Shown: positions 1 through 5,676 of the stretch, in pieces
Numbering within the stretch: the stretch's first letter is position 1
Layout: each line of letters opens with the position of its first letter
Assembly: GCA_002508635.1 (NCBI GenBank)
Contig: DACO01000053.1
Span: forward strand, 1 to 6,327
Length of the DNA: 6,327 bases
Reading direction: 5' to 3'
From: Methanolobus sp. UBA118
GTDB taxonomy: Archaea > Halobacteriota > Methanosarcinia > Methanosarcinales > Methanosarcinaceae
Program-made: the position numbers and the translations under genes
The notes under the pieces: model-generated
Databases searched by the model: none
Seen by the model: only the letters and a program-made list of their open reading frames with translations
What the model was told of the DNA's origin: nothing

Positions 1-16
1 CCCGGAAACAGTTTAG

Positions 17-68
17 AGGAAAAATAAGTTTTAATCAGAAATAATGAAAAACTGAAATAGAAAAGAAA
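17..68 (-). terminator. T-rich region downstream of rfcL, probable terminator
   Basis: Read on the minus strand, the 50 bases after the rfcL stop codon are strongly T-rich. They include T5 runs (plus-strand A5 at 47-51 and 20-24) and several TTTC/TTTT tracts, with no convincing GC-rich stem. Archaeal RNA polymerase terminates at oligo-T tracts without needing a hairpin, so this is a reasonable end for the rfcL transcript. The call rests on composition only. Confidence 0.4.
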
Positions 69-1619
69 CTAGAAGTCGAACAATGTCTTCTGAGGTTTCT
101 TTTGAATTTGCTTTTTGGCAGGCGAATCTTTCCCGGAAGCTACAGTCCTGTCCCCTGATCCCGGAGTGGAGACTGATCTCTCATCAGAAAAGGGTTCACC
201 TTCTGCTTTAGATTCCGTTTTCGTTTCAGGAGACTTGATCGAATCCAGACTTAATTGGTCAGGTCTCTTTTTAGGAGCCTTTTCCACTGGCCTGCCTGAG
301 AACTCAATACCCGGAACGGTTTCAGGTCGGAGTTGCTGGGCTGCGTCATATATCTTCTGGATCTTTTTTGTGACCTTCTTACTTCCCTTTAGTTGCACAA
401 GTTCATCGACACTAAGATTCAGTGCTGCGACCACATCAACAGCATAATCATCGTCGTCAAGAAGACTTGAATAGATCGGGGTCAATCCCATACGGGAGTA
501 CTTCATGGACTCATTACAATGCGAGCCCACCTTGGCAGCGATATTGTCTCTCATGTTTCTTTTTGAGCGGATCTGGCCCATTCTCCTCCACAGAGAAGGG
601 GACTGATATCTTACAAAACCACCCCTGAGCTTTGATTTGGATACAACTGTACCCCCCGTCATTAGAGTGCTTGCATATCTCCACATCCGATAGTTCTGGC
701 GTCTGCGCACACGTCCAAGGAACCGATCAGCTTTTGAAATATATGAATAGGCATCAACGATATCAGAAGTGATAGGGTCTTCATCTTTGCCACTATACTG
801 ATGCGGCAGGTTCTCATCTATCCAGTGGATAAAATCTTCAGGAGTTTCATCAAGACTATAGCTTGCCTCAAGAGCGGAGCTGACGCTCTTGCCCTTGAAT
901 ACCTTCCCTACCACCTTGAAAATAGACTCCTTATTATCGCGTTCTGCAGTGGATATATCTCCGATATTTATCTCCGAGCGCCCCATTGCCACTGCCTGCA
1001 GGTCATTGACAGCACTCCTGAAATCACCGTCGGCATTCTCGGCAATCTTTTCGATAACACCTATACCACACATGATACCTTCTTTGCGTGCTATCTCTTT
1101 CAGGGCCGGGACCATGGAACGTGTCTGTATGGAATTGAACTTGATCTCAAGACAGAGTGAGCGCAGTGATGAGGATATGCCGTAGAGATCGTTGGCTATC
1201 AGCACAATGGGCTGGCTGGTATTCTTTATTACGTTGATGATCGCACGCGAACCTCCACGATCACTGTTTCCGTGCAGATTATCAGCCTCATCCAGGATGA
1301 CCAGTCTCTTACCTGTTACACCGGTCAGCGTGCGCATCTGTGAAGCTGAGCCCGCAACCTTTTCGATCACACCGGCAGTTCGCTGGTCACTTGCATTGAG
1401 CTCAATTGCCTCCCACCCGAAATCCTTTGCAAGCGCATGGGCAGAAGATGTTTTACCAATACCGGCCTGGCCCTGCAGAACAACGGCCCTCTTCTCAGGT
1501 ATACCATGCACCCACTGCTCAGCCCATTCACGCAGTTGTTCAATAGGTTTTTTATGACCCACCACATCGGCAAGTGTCCCTGGTCGATACTTTTCTGCCC
1601 ATTCCATACTAACAGTCAT
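69..1619 (-). CDS. rfcL: Replication factor C large subunit (clamp loader ATPase)
   Basis: This 516-residue protein is the large subunit of archaeal replication factor C, which with RfcS loads the PCNA sliding clamp onto primer-template junctions using ATP. The N-terminus has the family start (AEKYRP, residues 8-13). A AAA+ module follows: Walker A GQAGIGKT (50-57), Walker B LVILDEAD (106-113), sensor 1 around LIAND (140-144), and a sensor 2-like GDFRSAVNDLQA (198-209). The small-subunit SRC arginine-finger motif is not present as such; the equivalent stretch reads LRSLC (152-156), as expected for large subunits. Residues about 230-430 form the helical collar region. From about 432 the protein is charged and low-complexity, a likely disordered tail ending in QKTLFDF (510-516), which fits the PIP box QxxLxxF for PCNA binding. 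The ATG at 1619 lacks an obvious Shine-Dalgarno sequence, and Met5 (1607) is a possible alternative start. The gene is divergent from mtxX. The length is normal for euryarchaeal RfcL. Confidence 0.97.
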   Translation of the reverse strand: MTVSMEWAEKYRPGTLADVVGHKKPIEQLREWAEQWVHGIPEKRAVVLQGQAGIGKTSSAHALAKDFGWEAIELNASDQRTAGVIEKVAGSASQMRTLTGVTGKRLVILDEADNLHGNSDRGGSRAIINVIKNTSQPIVLIANDLYGISSSLRSLCLEIKFNSIQTRSMVPALKEIARKEGIMCGIGVIEKIAENADGDFRSAVNDLQAVAMGRSEINIGDISTAERDNKESIFKVVGKVFKGKSVSSALEASYSLDETPEDFIHWIDENLPHQYSGKDEDPITSDIVDAYSYISKADRFLGRVRRRQNYRMWRYASTLMTGGTVVSKSKLRGGFVRYQSPSLWRRMGQIRSKRNMRDNIAAKVGSHCNESMKYSRMGLTPIYSSLLDDDDYAVDVVAALNLSVDELVQLKGSKKVTKKIQKIYDAAQQLRPETVPGIEFSGRPVEKAPKKRPDQLSLDSIKSPETKTESKAEGEPFSDERSVSTPGSGDRTVASGKDSPAKKQIQKKPQKTLFDF

Positions 1620-1647
1620 AAGAGATCATTATCCGATATTCAGGAAA

Positions 1648-1662
1648 AGTAATTAATGTTTG
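1648..1662. promoter_or_regulatory. AT-rich core of the divergent rfcL/mtxX promoter region
   Basis: The 92-bp gap between the two divergent starts contains AGTAATTAATG (1649-1659), the best TATA-like element in either direction. Read plus, it would place transcription start near 1680, leaving a leader of about 30 nt for mtxX. Read minus, it would place the start near 1627, giving a nearly leaderless rfcL mRNA, which fits the absence of a ribosome binding site there. Both readings are inference from the usual archaeal TATA-to-start distance of about 25 bp. Confidence 0.3.
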
Positions 1663-1711
1663 CACAACTTTGTCTGTTCTGATTGATATTACTAATGGTA
1701 GGTATTAGCAG

Positions 1712-2578
1712 ATGGGATCAAAAAACACCGAGGGCCTGCTTGAGATAATAGAGAAAAAAGCACTGGAAAACAAAGCAAGGGTTGCCATAGGGGTCAGGGA
1801 TCCCACTCCGAAAATGCTAAAGAGCGCAAAGGATGCCCAGGATGCAGGATACGCCCATGTTGTCCTGATCGGGGATAAGCAAAAGATAGAAGCAATCGGT
1901 ACGGACCTTGAGGTGATAGGTACAAATGATCCCGAGAAAGTACTTGGCGAACTTTTAAGATCCAAGTACGTTGACGCTGCTGTCAGAGGTACCGCAAGGG
2001 CATCGGGAACCCTTTCAAATCTCAAACGTGCGCTCAATCAGGATCAGCTTCATCGTATTGCTCTGCTTTTAACAGCTGAAGGAAAACCATTCTTCATTGC
2101 ACCTGTGGGTATAGACGAAGGAGATGAGCTGGCTGACAAGATAAACTTCATCAAACTTGGTGTCGAACATATTCGCAGGTTCGGAATTGAGCCCGTGGTG
2201 GGAGTACTCTCTGGAGGAAGACTTGGAGATCTGGGAAGAAACAGGCGTGTTGACAGGACACTTGCGGATGGAGATTTCATTGTAAACCGTATAAGAGAGA
2301 TAGGAATCGAGGCAAAACATCATACAATACTCATAGAGGATGCCATAAGGGAATCAAACTTCATCCTAGCTCCTGATGGCATATCTGGAAACCTGATATT
2401 CAGAACGCTTGTATTCCTTGGTGGTGGCGACGGAATGGGTGCACCTGTCCTGATGGATGACTATGTTTTTGTAGATACATCCCGCGTAGGGGGACACTAC
2501 ACAAAGGCAATAATGCTTGCGAGCGCCCTTGTTGACAAGAACATACCCGGCAGCAGCACCTATCATACACCTGTTTAA
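1712..2578 (+). CDS. mtxX: Methanogenesis marker protein MtxX (Mmp4), phosphotransacetylase-like fold
   Basis: This 288-residue protein matches the MtxX / methanogen marker 4 family, which is annotated as related to the methyl-tetrahydromethanopterin:coenzyme M methyltransferase system. No firm reaction is established for it. It resembles the phosphate acetyl/butyryltransferase superfamily: VRGTARASGTLSNLKRAL (91-108), the Gly-rich GVLSGGRLGDLGRNRR (164-179), and APDGISGNLIFRTLVFLGGG (220-239), which parallels the Pta pattern PDLNAGN. The C-terminus, with a Gly-Gly-His segment (260-262), completes the domain. There is no signal peptide or membrane segment, so it is expected to be cytoplasmic. 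AGGT at 1700-1703 lies 8 nt before the ATG and supports this start; the upstream ATG at 1695 is in another frame. In Methanosarcina barkeri mtxX was described together with mtxA and mtxH, but neither is adjacent here. The family call is firm and the biochemical role is open. Confidence 0.93.
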   Translation: MGSKNTEGLLEIIEKKALENKARVAIGVRDPTPKMLKSAKDAQDAGYAHVVLIGDKQKIEAIGTDLEVIGTNDPEKVLGELLRSKYVDAAVRGTARASGTLSNLKRALNQDQLHRIALLLTAEGKPFFIAPVGIDEGDELADKINFIKLGVEHIRRFGIEPVVGVLSGGRLGDLGRNRRVDRTLADGDFIVNRIREIGIEAKHHTILIEDAIRESNFILAPDGISGNLIFRTLVFLGGGDGMGAPVLMDDYVFVDTSRVGGHYTKAIMLASALVDKNIPGSSTYHTPV

Positions 2579-2607
2579 GGATGCAGATGAATACAGGCAT
2601 ACTAATT

Positions 2608-2618
2608 AATTATATTAA
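2608..2618 (+). promoter_or_regulatory. TATA-like element upstream of the thymidylate synthase gene
   Basis: TTATATTA (about 2610-2617), inside the AT-rich stretch starting at 2603, matches the archaeal TATA box. Transcription would start near 2640, giving a 5' leader of about 60 nt. This suggests thyA has its own promoter and is not simply read through from mtxX, which ends 122 bp upstream without an obvious terminator. Confidence 0.45.
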
Positions 2619-2695
2619 GCAAAAATACGTTCATTTTCAATGACGAGACTTTAAAGGAGCTCCAGCAAAGCAGCTTAAGACACTGCCAGATAAAA

Positions 2696-2700
2696 AGGGA
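2696..2700 (+). promoter_or_regulatory. Ribosome binding site that bears on the thyA start
   Basis: AGGGA directly abuts the ATG at 2701, which is too close to serve it. It lies 9 nt before the in-frame ATG at 2710, a normal Shine-Dalgarno spacing. This favours translation from 2710 (Met4 of the longest frame), shortening the protein to 254 residues. A stronger GGAG at 2656-2659 has no start codon at a usable distance. Confidence 0.35.
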
Positions 2701-3474
2701 ATGATGGAAATGGAAGCTGTACTGATAAAAGCAAAGAATATTTCTTCGGCATGGTCGCAACTGATCTATGAGATATACAAAAAAGGAGAGGAGCATAAAC
2801 CCGACTACAACACAATGACAAAAAGGGTTCATGCAACTATCCAGATAGAGGACGTGAATTCGAGTCAGGTTAATCCTGCGGTTCCCTTCGGTGAGAATCT
2901 CATCAAAAAATACAAAGAGGAACTCACTGAGGAGTATGCTGACTGGTATATATCCCTCCCCGAGGATGATAAAAGAAAGTTTGACTACTGTTATGCAAAA
3001 CAACTCTTCAGATATGGAGAGACAGCCTACAATACCCTGAAGGAGAATGTGGAAAATCTGCGACCGGGTTCAAGAAGACATGTGGGAGTCCTGTGGGAAA
3101 ATGAAGTACATATCCCGAAGTTTGAGGATCAGCCCTGCTGGATAGCCTATAAGATAGAACTTATCAATGATACGCAGACAAGGGTCTACATCCTGTATCG
3201 TTCATGGGATGCATTCGGAGGCTTCCCTGCAAACATTCCTGCGATCGTGGAAGGGATCAAGAAGGTTTTCAGGGAACAGAACCTGCCCTATGAGATCGAG
3301 TCCCTCATAGCTACCGGATGGGATACACACATCTATGATGCTGACCTGCAGGCCGTTGAGAAGATCTTTAAGTCCAATGAACTCTGTCCTCTCTGCAAAT
3401 GCATCACGCCAAAACATTCGTTCATACCCACCACAAAAGGGCGTGCATGCCCGGAGTGTAAAAAGTCAATGTGA
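2701..3474 (+). CDS. thyA: Thymidylate synthase (archaeal ThyA type) with C-terminal zinc ribbon
   Basis: This protein, up to 257 residues, has the fold signature of thymidylate synthase, which converts dUMP to dTMP with a methylene-tetrahydropterin C1 donor. In methanogens the donor is expected to be a methanopterin-type cofactor rather than folate. Visible motifs are the phosphate-binding SRR (124-126), the catalytic cysteine in QPCW (C146), the dUMP-binding block RSWDAFGGFPANIP (167-180), and HIYDADL (210-216). They align in order and nearly in number with E. coli ThyA R126/R127, C146, R166-S167-D169-G173-N177 and H207/Y209. The Asn at 178 is kept, which favours dUMP over dCMP as substrate. 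The cysteine is followed by Trp rather than the bacterial His. The N-terminal 80 residues diverge from bacterial ThyA, as in the archaeal branch. The tail has CPLCKC (229-234) and CPEC (250-253), a probable zinc ribbon not part of the core enzyme. ATGs at 2701, 2704 and 2710 are all in frame; 2710 has the best-placed ribosome site. A related pyrimidine hydroxymethylase is the main alternative. Confidence 0.85.
   Translation: MMEMEAVLIKAKNISSAWSQLIYEIYKKGEEHKPDYNTMTKRVHATIQIEDVNSSQVNPAVPFGENLIKKYKEELTEEYADWYISLPEDDKRKFDYCYAKQLFRYGETAYNTLKENVENLRPGSRRHVGVLWENEVHIPKFEDQPCWIAYKIELINDTQTRVYILYRSWDAFGGFPANIPAIVEGIKKVFREQNLPYEIESLIATGWDTHIYDADLQAVEKIFKSNELCPLCKCITPKHSFIPTTKGRACPECKKSM
3402..3471 (+). 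other. Zinc-ribbon tail of the thymidylate synthase homologue
   Basis: Residues 229-257 of the preceding protein contain CPLCKC and, 16 residues later, CPEC just before the C-terminus. Two CxxC knuckles at this spacing are typical of a zinc ribbon that binds one Zn(II). The usual archaeal ThyA proteins end shortly after the HIY motif region, at about 220-230 residues, so this is an added module. Its role (stability, oligomerisation or nucleic acid contact) cannot be read from sequence. Confidence 0.65.
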
Positions 3475-3503
3475 CTTCCTCTTAGATATATACATTATTA
3501 AAC

Positions 3504-3540
3504 ATACATTCAAAAGAATGTATTAAAACATATTCTTTTT
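3504..3540 (+). terminator. Hairpin plus T-tract after thyA; possible terminator or operator
   Basis: ATACATTC (3504-3511) and GAATGTAT (3516-3523) form a perfect 8-bp inverted repeat with an AAAA loop. TTCTTTTT (3533-3540) follows. The position, 30 bp after the thyA stop, fits transcript termination. The arms also contain the ATACAT/ATGTAT hexamer that recurs in the operator-like array further downstream, so a protein-binding role is equally possible. Confidence 0.4.
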
Positions 3541-3585
3541 AAGCTGCATAACAATGGCTATAGATACTGGATATAACTGTTTGTC

Positions 3586-3615
3586 TTTTTAAATATATTT
3601 CCATTAATTATATAT
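3586..3615 (+). promoter_or_regulatory. Core promoter (TATA region) of the 665-residue regulator gene
   Basis: Two overlapping candidates are present: TTTAAATATATTT within 3586-3600 and TTATATAT at 3608-3615. The second places the transcription start near 3637-3641, leaving a leader of about 40 nt. The first would start near 3620. In both cases the following ATGTATG array lies in the region between the TATA box and the start or just after it. Confidence 0.5.
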
Positions 3616-3641
3616 GTATGATGTATGCATACATAGGTATG
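3614..3641. promoter_or_regulatory. Operator-like array of four contiguous 7-bp half-sites
   Basis: Four 7-mers follow each other without gaps: ATGTATG (3614-3620), ATGTATG (3621-3627), CATACAT (3628-3634) and the degenerate AGGTATG (3635-3641). The middle two form a perfect 14-bp palindrome, 3621-3634. Ribbon-helix-helix dimers bind short repeated or palindromic major-groove sites, often cooperatively, and the gene starting 37 bp downstream encodes such a domain. An autoregulatory operator is therefore a natural inference, but binding is not shown by the sequence. Confidence 0.55.
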
Positions 3642-3663
3642 TTCCTGAACATATTCAATACCC

Positions 3664-3668
3664 GGTGA
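3664..3668 (+). promoter_or_regulatory. Ribosome binding site for the 665-residue regulator
   Basis: GGTGA matches the archaeal anti-Shine-Dalgarno complement (within GGAGGTGATC) and lies 9 nt before the ATG at 3678. This supports the start codon that opens directly into the ribbon-helix-helix strand. Confidence 0.6.
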
Positions 3669-3677
3669 GAGATTGCA

Positions 3678-5675
3678 ATGAAACGCCTGACTATCAGCAT
3701 GTCCGATGAGCTTTTCAGTAAGCTGGAAAGCGTGGAGAACAAAAGCCTGTTCATACGAAAACTGATCGAAAGAGAACTCGATATGCTTGACAGCATAAGC
3801 GATATTGACAGTAATACACCATGGGAACGGGATATTGCATCTCTCAAAGGAAATATTGACGAACTTTTTACAAGATTGTCAGACATGGAAGCACAATTAA
3901 ACCCCAGTTTAACGCAGGGCATTCCAAATCCAGAAACCATGCCGGGAACATATTTTTTCGAAGCCGGAGACCAGACAGCAGTTTCAGGAACGGATAATCA
4001 GGAACTTACGGAAACGCTTCACCCTGAACAGATTAGTGCGCCGGTGACTCCAGACATAAGTAATAAAAACCAGGAACCTGAACTCACCATAACAAAAGAG
4101 CCGGAGATTATCGAAGAGGTTCCGGAAGACACAAACTCATTTTTAACACATGCTGAAGCTTCCGCAGATGTGCAAGCAGAGAACCGGACCCATCCTTTAG
4201 CGGATGATACGGAAGTTACACCTGCTGTTGAAGCCAGTCCTGAAACAAATACAGCTGACGTCGCTACCTTTACTCAACCGACACAGGAATATGAAGTCCC
4301 GGCAACTCTGAACCAGGAACAAGAACCAACATTCAAATTACCGGAGCTCGAAACAGATACTGAAAGCCGTGAGGACAATGGATTTAAACTACCTGACATG
4401 GGACCAGAGATTGAAAACCAACAGGAACCTGCTTTTAAAGTTCCTGAGTTTGAGAAAGCTGAGGGATCCCACCATGATACAGGAACACAAATACCAGACC
4501 TGAAACCACAGGAAGAAGCTCTGCAGGAAAATACATTCTCAATGCCGGACCTGGGGCCGCAACAGGAGGAACAGCAGAAATGGACAATGCCGGAACTTAA
4601 AACGTCACCGGCTGTCCAACAGGTTCCCGAAACTGCTAAAATGCCAGATCCTGAACCACCTGTTGAAACCCATCAGGAACCAGGATTTGTAATGCCTGAA
4701 TTAAAAACCCCTGCAGAGAATCAGCAGAATCAGGAAACAGCGGCTCCGGAAATAGATGCAAGTAAAGCTCAACAGGAACCTGCATTTTCCATGCCTGAAC
4801 TCAAAACCCCGATGGAGGAACAACAAGATCAGGCTGTGGCGATACCGGACTTGAAACCTTCGACAGAACCACAATCAGAAACCCCATTCACCATGCCGGA
4901 TCTGAAAACACCGGAAACCGACCAGCAAGAACCACCATTCCAGATACCTGACCTGAAGCCTCCTACGGAAGCGCCCGGAAATGAAGCAGCAGGCATACCT
5001 GGTATGGAACCACCTTTTGAAAATGCAGGTGACGAATCATTTGTAATGCCTGATCTCAGTTCTCCTGAACCGGACGCACAGTCACCCCCATTCATGTCGG
5101 AAACAAAGCCACCCTTTGAGAACAATGATCAGGGATTTGCAATACCTGATCTGAAACCACCAGAAGGAATGGAAGAAGCTACAAACCCCGACATACCAGA
5201 CCTGCAGCAGACAGCTGCACCACCGTGTGAGACAATGCATCAGGAACAGCCTGAGGAAAAACAGCCTCTTTTCAAAATACACAATATCGATTCGGGACAG
5301 CCAGATGAGGAGCAGCCACCATTTGTAGCACCTGCTTTCCCGGACTCACAGCCACAGGAGAATACACAGTTACCACCGTTTGATAATCCCGGCCAGAATA
5401 TGAATCCACCGGCGGCTCAGCCTCCAGCACAGCCAGTCAATGAAAAACCACCAGTACCACCCACCGGAAATAGAAGTTCAAAGCCTGACAAGCTGGGAAG
5501 TAATATCCTGATGTACATGCCGCATGGTGCAAAGGTCAAGAAGGATATCATTAAAAGCCTGATATCAAAGCAGTTCACGGAGAATGAAATAGAAGCAAAG
5601 TTAACAGAAATGATCTCCTCCGGCATGCTGAAGCTTTCTGATGAGAATGGAAACGCATACCTGATCCGTCCGTGA
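3678..5675 (+). CDS. Predicted DNA-binding protein: ribbon-helix-helix, coiled coil, 17-residue repeats, winged-helix-like C-terminus
   Basis: I do not recognise a named gene. The 665-residue product has clear parts. Residues 2-40 are a CopG/Arc-type ribbon-helix-helix: strand KRLTISM, helix SDELFSKLESVE, turn NKS, second helix starting LFIRKLIEREL. Residues 51-75 are a coiled coil with perfect a/d positions I53, L56, I60, L63, L67, M70, L74. Residues 76-218 are acidic and low-complexity. Residues 219-512 are about 18 repeats of 17 residues with core F-x-M/I-P-D/E-L-K-x-P. Residues 513-602 are Pro/Gln-rich. Residues 605-665 read as three helices and a beta-hairpin ending in NAYLIRP, a winged-helix pattern. 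There is one Cys (517), no signal peptide and no membrane segment. It is probably a dimeric cytoplasmic regulator or DNA-bridging protein. The upstream half-site array suggests autoregulation. It ends one base before the convergent zinc-finger gene. The ribbon-helix-helix call is confident; the winged helix is a pattern-based inference. Confidence 0.9.
   Translation: MKRLTISMSDELFSKLESVENKSLFIRKLIERELDMLDSISDIDSNTPWERDIASLKGNIDELFTRLSDMEAQLNPSLTQGIPNPETMPGTYFFEAGDQTAVSGTDNQELTETLHPEQISAPVTPDISNKNQEPELTITKEPEIIEEVPEDTNSFLTHAEASADVQAENRTHPLADDTEVTPAVEASPETNTADVATFTQPTQEYEVPATLNQEQEPTFKLPELETDTESREDNGFKLPDMGPEIENQQEPAFKVPEFEKAEGSHHDTGTQIPDLKPQEEALQENTFSMPDLGPQQEEQQKWTMPELKTSPAVQQVPETAKMPDPEPPVETHQEPGFVMPELKTPAENQQNQETAAPEIDASKAQQEPAFSMPELKTPMEEQQDQAVAIPDLKPSTEPQSETPFTMPDLKTPETDQQEPPFQIPDLKPPTEAPGNEAAGIPGMEPPFENAGDESFVMPDLSSPEPDAQSPPFMSETKPPFENNDQGFAIPDLKPPEGMEEATNPDIPDLQQTAAPPCETMHQEQPEEKQPLFKIHNIDSGQPDEEQPPFVAPAFPDSQPQENTQLPPFDNPGQNMNPPAAQPPAQPVNEKPPVPPTGNRSSKPDKLGSNILMYMPHGAKVKKDIIKSLISKQFTENEIEAKLTEMISSGMLKLSDENGNAYLIRP
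3681..3797 (+). other. Ribbon-helix-helix DNA-binding domain
   Basis: Residues 2-40 of the regulator. In the family, the alternating residues of the N-terminal strand (here K2/R3, T5, S7) enter the DNA major groove as part of a two-stranded sheet made by a dimer. The segment S23-L24-F25-I26-R27-K28 at the start of the second helix is the usual dimer-core and phosphate-contact segment. All expected hydrophobic positions (L4, I6, L12, L16, F25, I26, L29, I30) are filled, so the domain looks intact. Confidence 0.88.
4332..5213 (+). repeat. About 18 tandem 17-residue (51-bp) repeats inside the regulator
   Basis: Repeat starts, given as the residue at the aromatic position, are 219, 236, 253, 270, 287, 302, 320, 337, 354, 370, 387, 404, 421, 438, 455, 472, 487 and 504. 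Thirteen of the 17 intervals are exactly 17; the others are 15, 18, 16 and 15. A typical unit is FTMPDLKTPETDQQEPP (404-420). The aromatic position, the Pro at +3, the acidic residue at +4 and Leu at +5 are best conserved. Copies 354 and 472 are degenerate. Codons differ between copies: the M/I-P-D/E-L core is written ATGCCGGACCTG, ATGCCTGAATTA, ATACCGGACTTG and ATACCTGATCTG. This indicates old duplication with protein-level constraint rather than recent slippage. Confidence 0.92.
5487..5672 (+). other. Winged-helix-like C-terminal domain of the regulator
   Basis: Residues 604-665. Predicted helices are roughly 605-615, 618-633 and 635-649, followed by KLSDENGNAYLIRP, which looks like a beta-hairpin wing around the ENGN turn. 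The segment with MISSGMLKLSDENGNAYL closely follows the usual pattern of winged-helix recognition helix plus wing. It is lysine-rich (K605, K619, K621, K622, K626, K631), unlike the acidic linker. The domain could bind a second DNA site or mediate protein contacts. Confidence 0.55.
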
Positions 5676-5676
5676 A

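Noticed and set aside
1..27. Possible 3' end of a plus-strand gene (PGNSLEEK then TAA at 25-27)
   Set aside because: Eight codons at the window edge are not enough to support a gene, and all frames close quickly in this AT-rich stretch.
801..1557. Several plus-strand open frames of 98-121 codons
   Set aside because: All lie antisense to rfcL, whose AAA+ motifs and full-length family match leave no doubt about the coding strand.
1695..1711. ATG at 1695 as a start for mtxX
   Set aside because: It is out of frame with the conserved protein. The ATG at 1712 has AGGT at a suitable distance.
2602..3003. 133-codon minus-strand open frame, hydrophobic with many Phe/Ile/Cys
   Set aside because: It is the antisense of the start of thyA and its upstream region. 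The plus-strand frame has clear enzyme motifs, while this one has no recognisable domain and no ribosome binding site.
3614..3641. ATGTATG array considered as a phage or integrative-element attachment site
   Set aside because: There is no integrase, tRNA gene or duplicated flank in the window, and the position in a promoter fits an operator better.
4829..5125. 98-codon minus-strand open frame with repeated SG(G/V)xRSGI-like units
   Set aside because: It is the shadow of the 51-bp repeats in the regulator. The periodicity is inherited from the plus-strand repeats, whose codon variation falls at third positions of the plus frame.
4332..5213. 51-bp tandem array considered as a CRISPR or DNA minisatellite
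   Set aside because: Units have no alternating conserved repeat and unique spacer and are not similar enough at DNA level. The array stays in one reading frame and is explained as a protein repeat.
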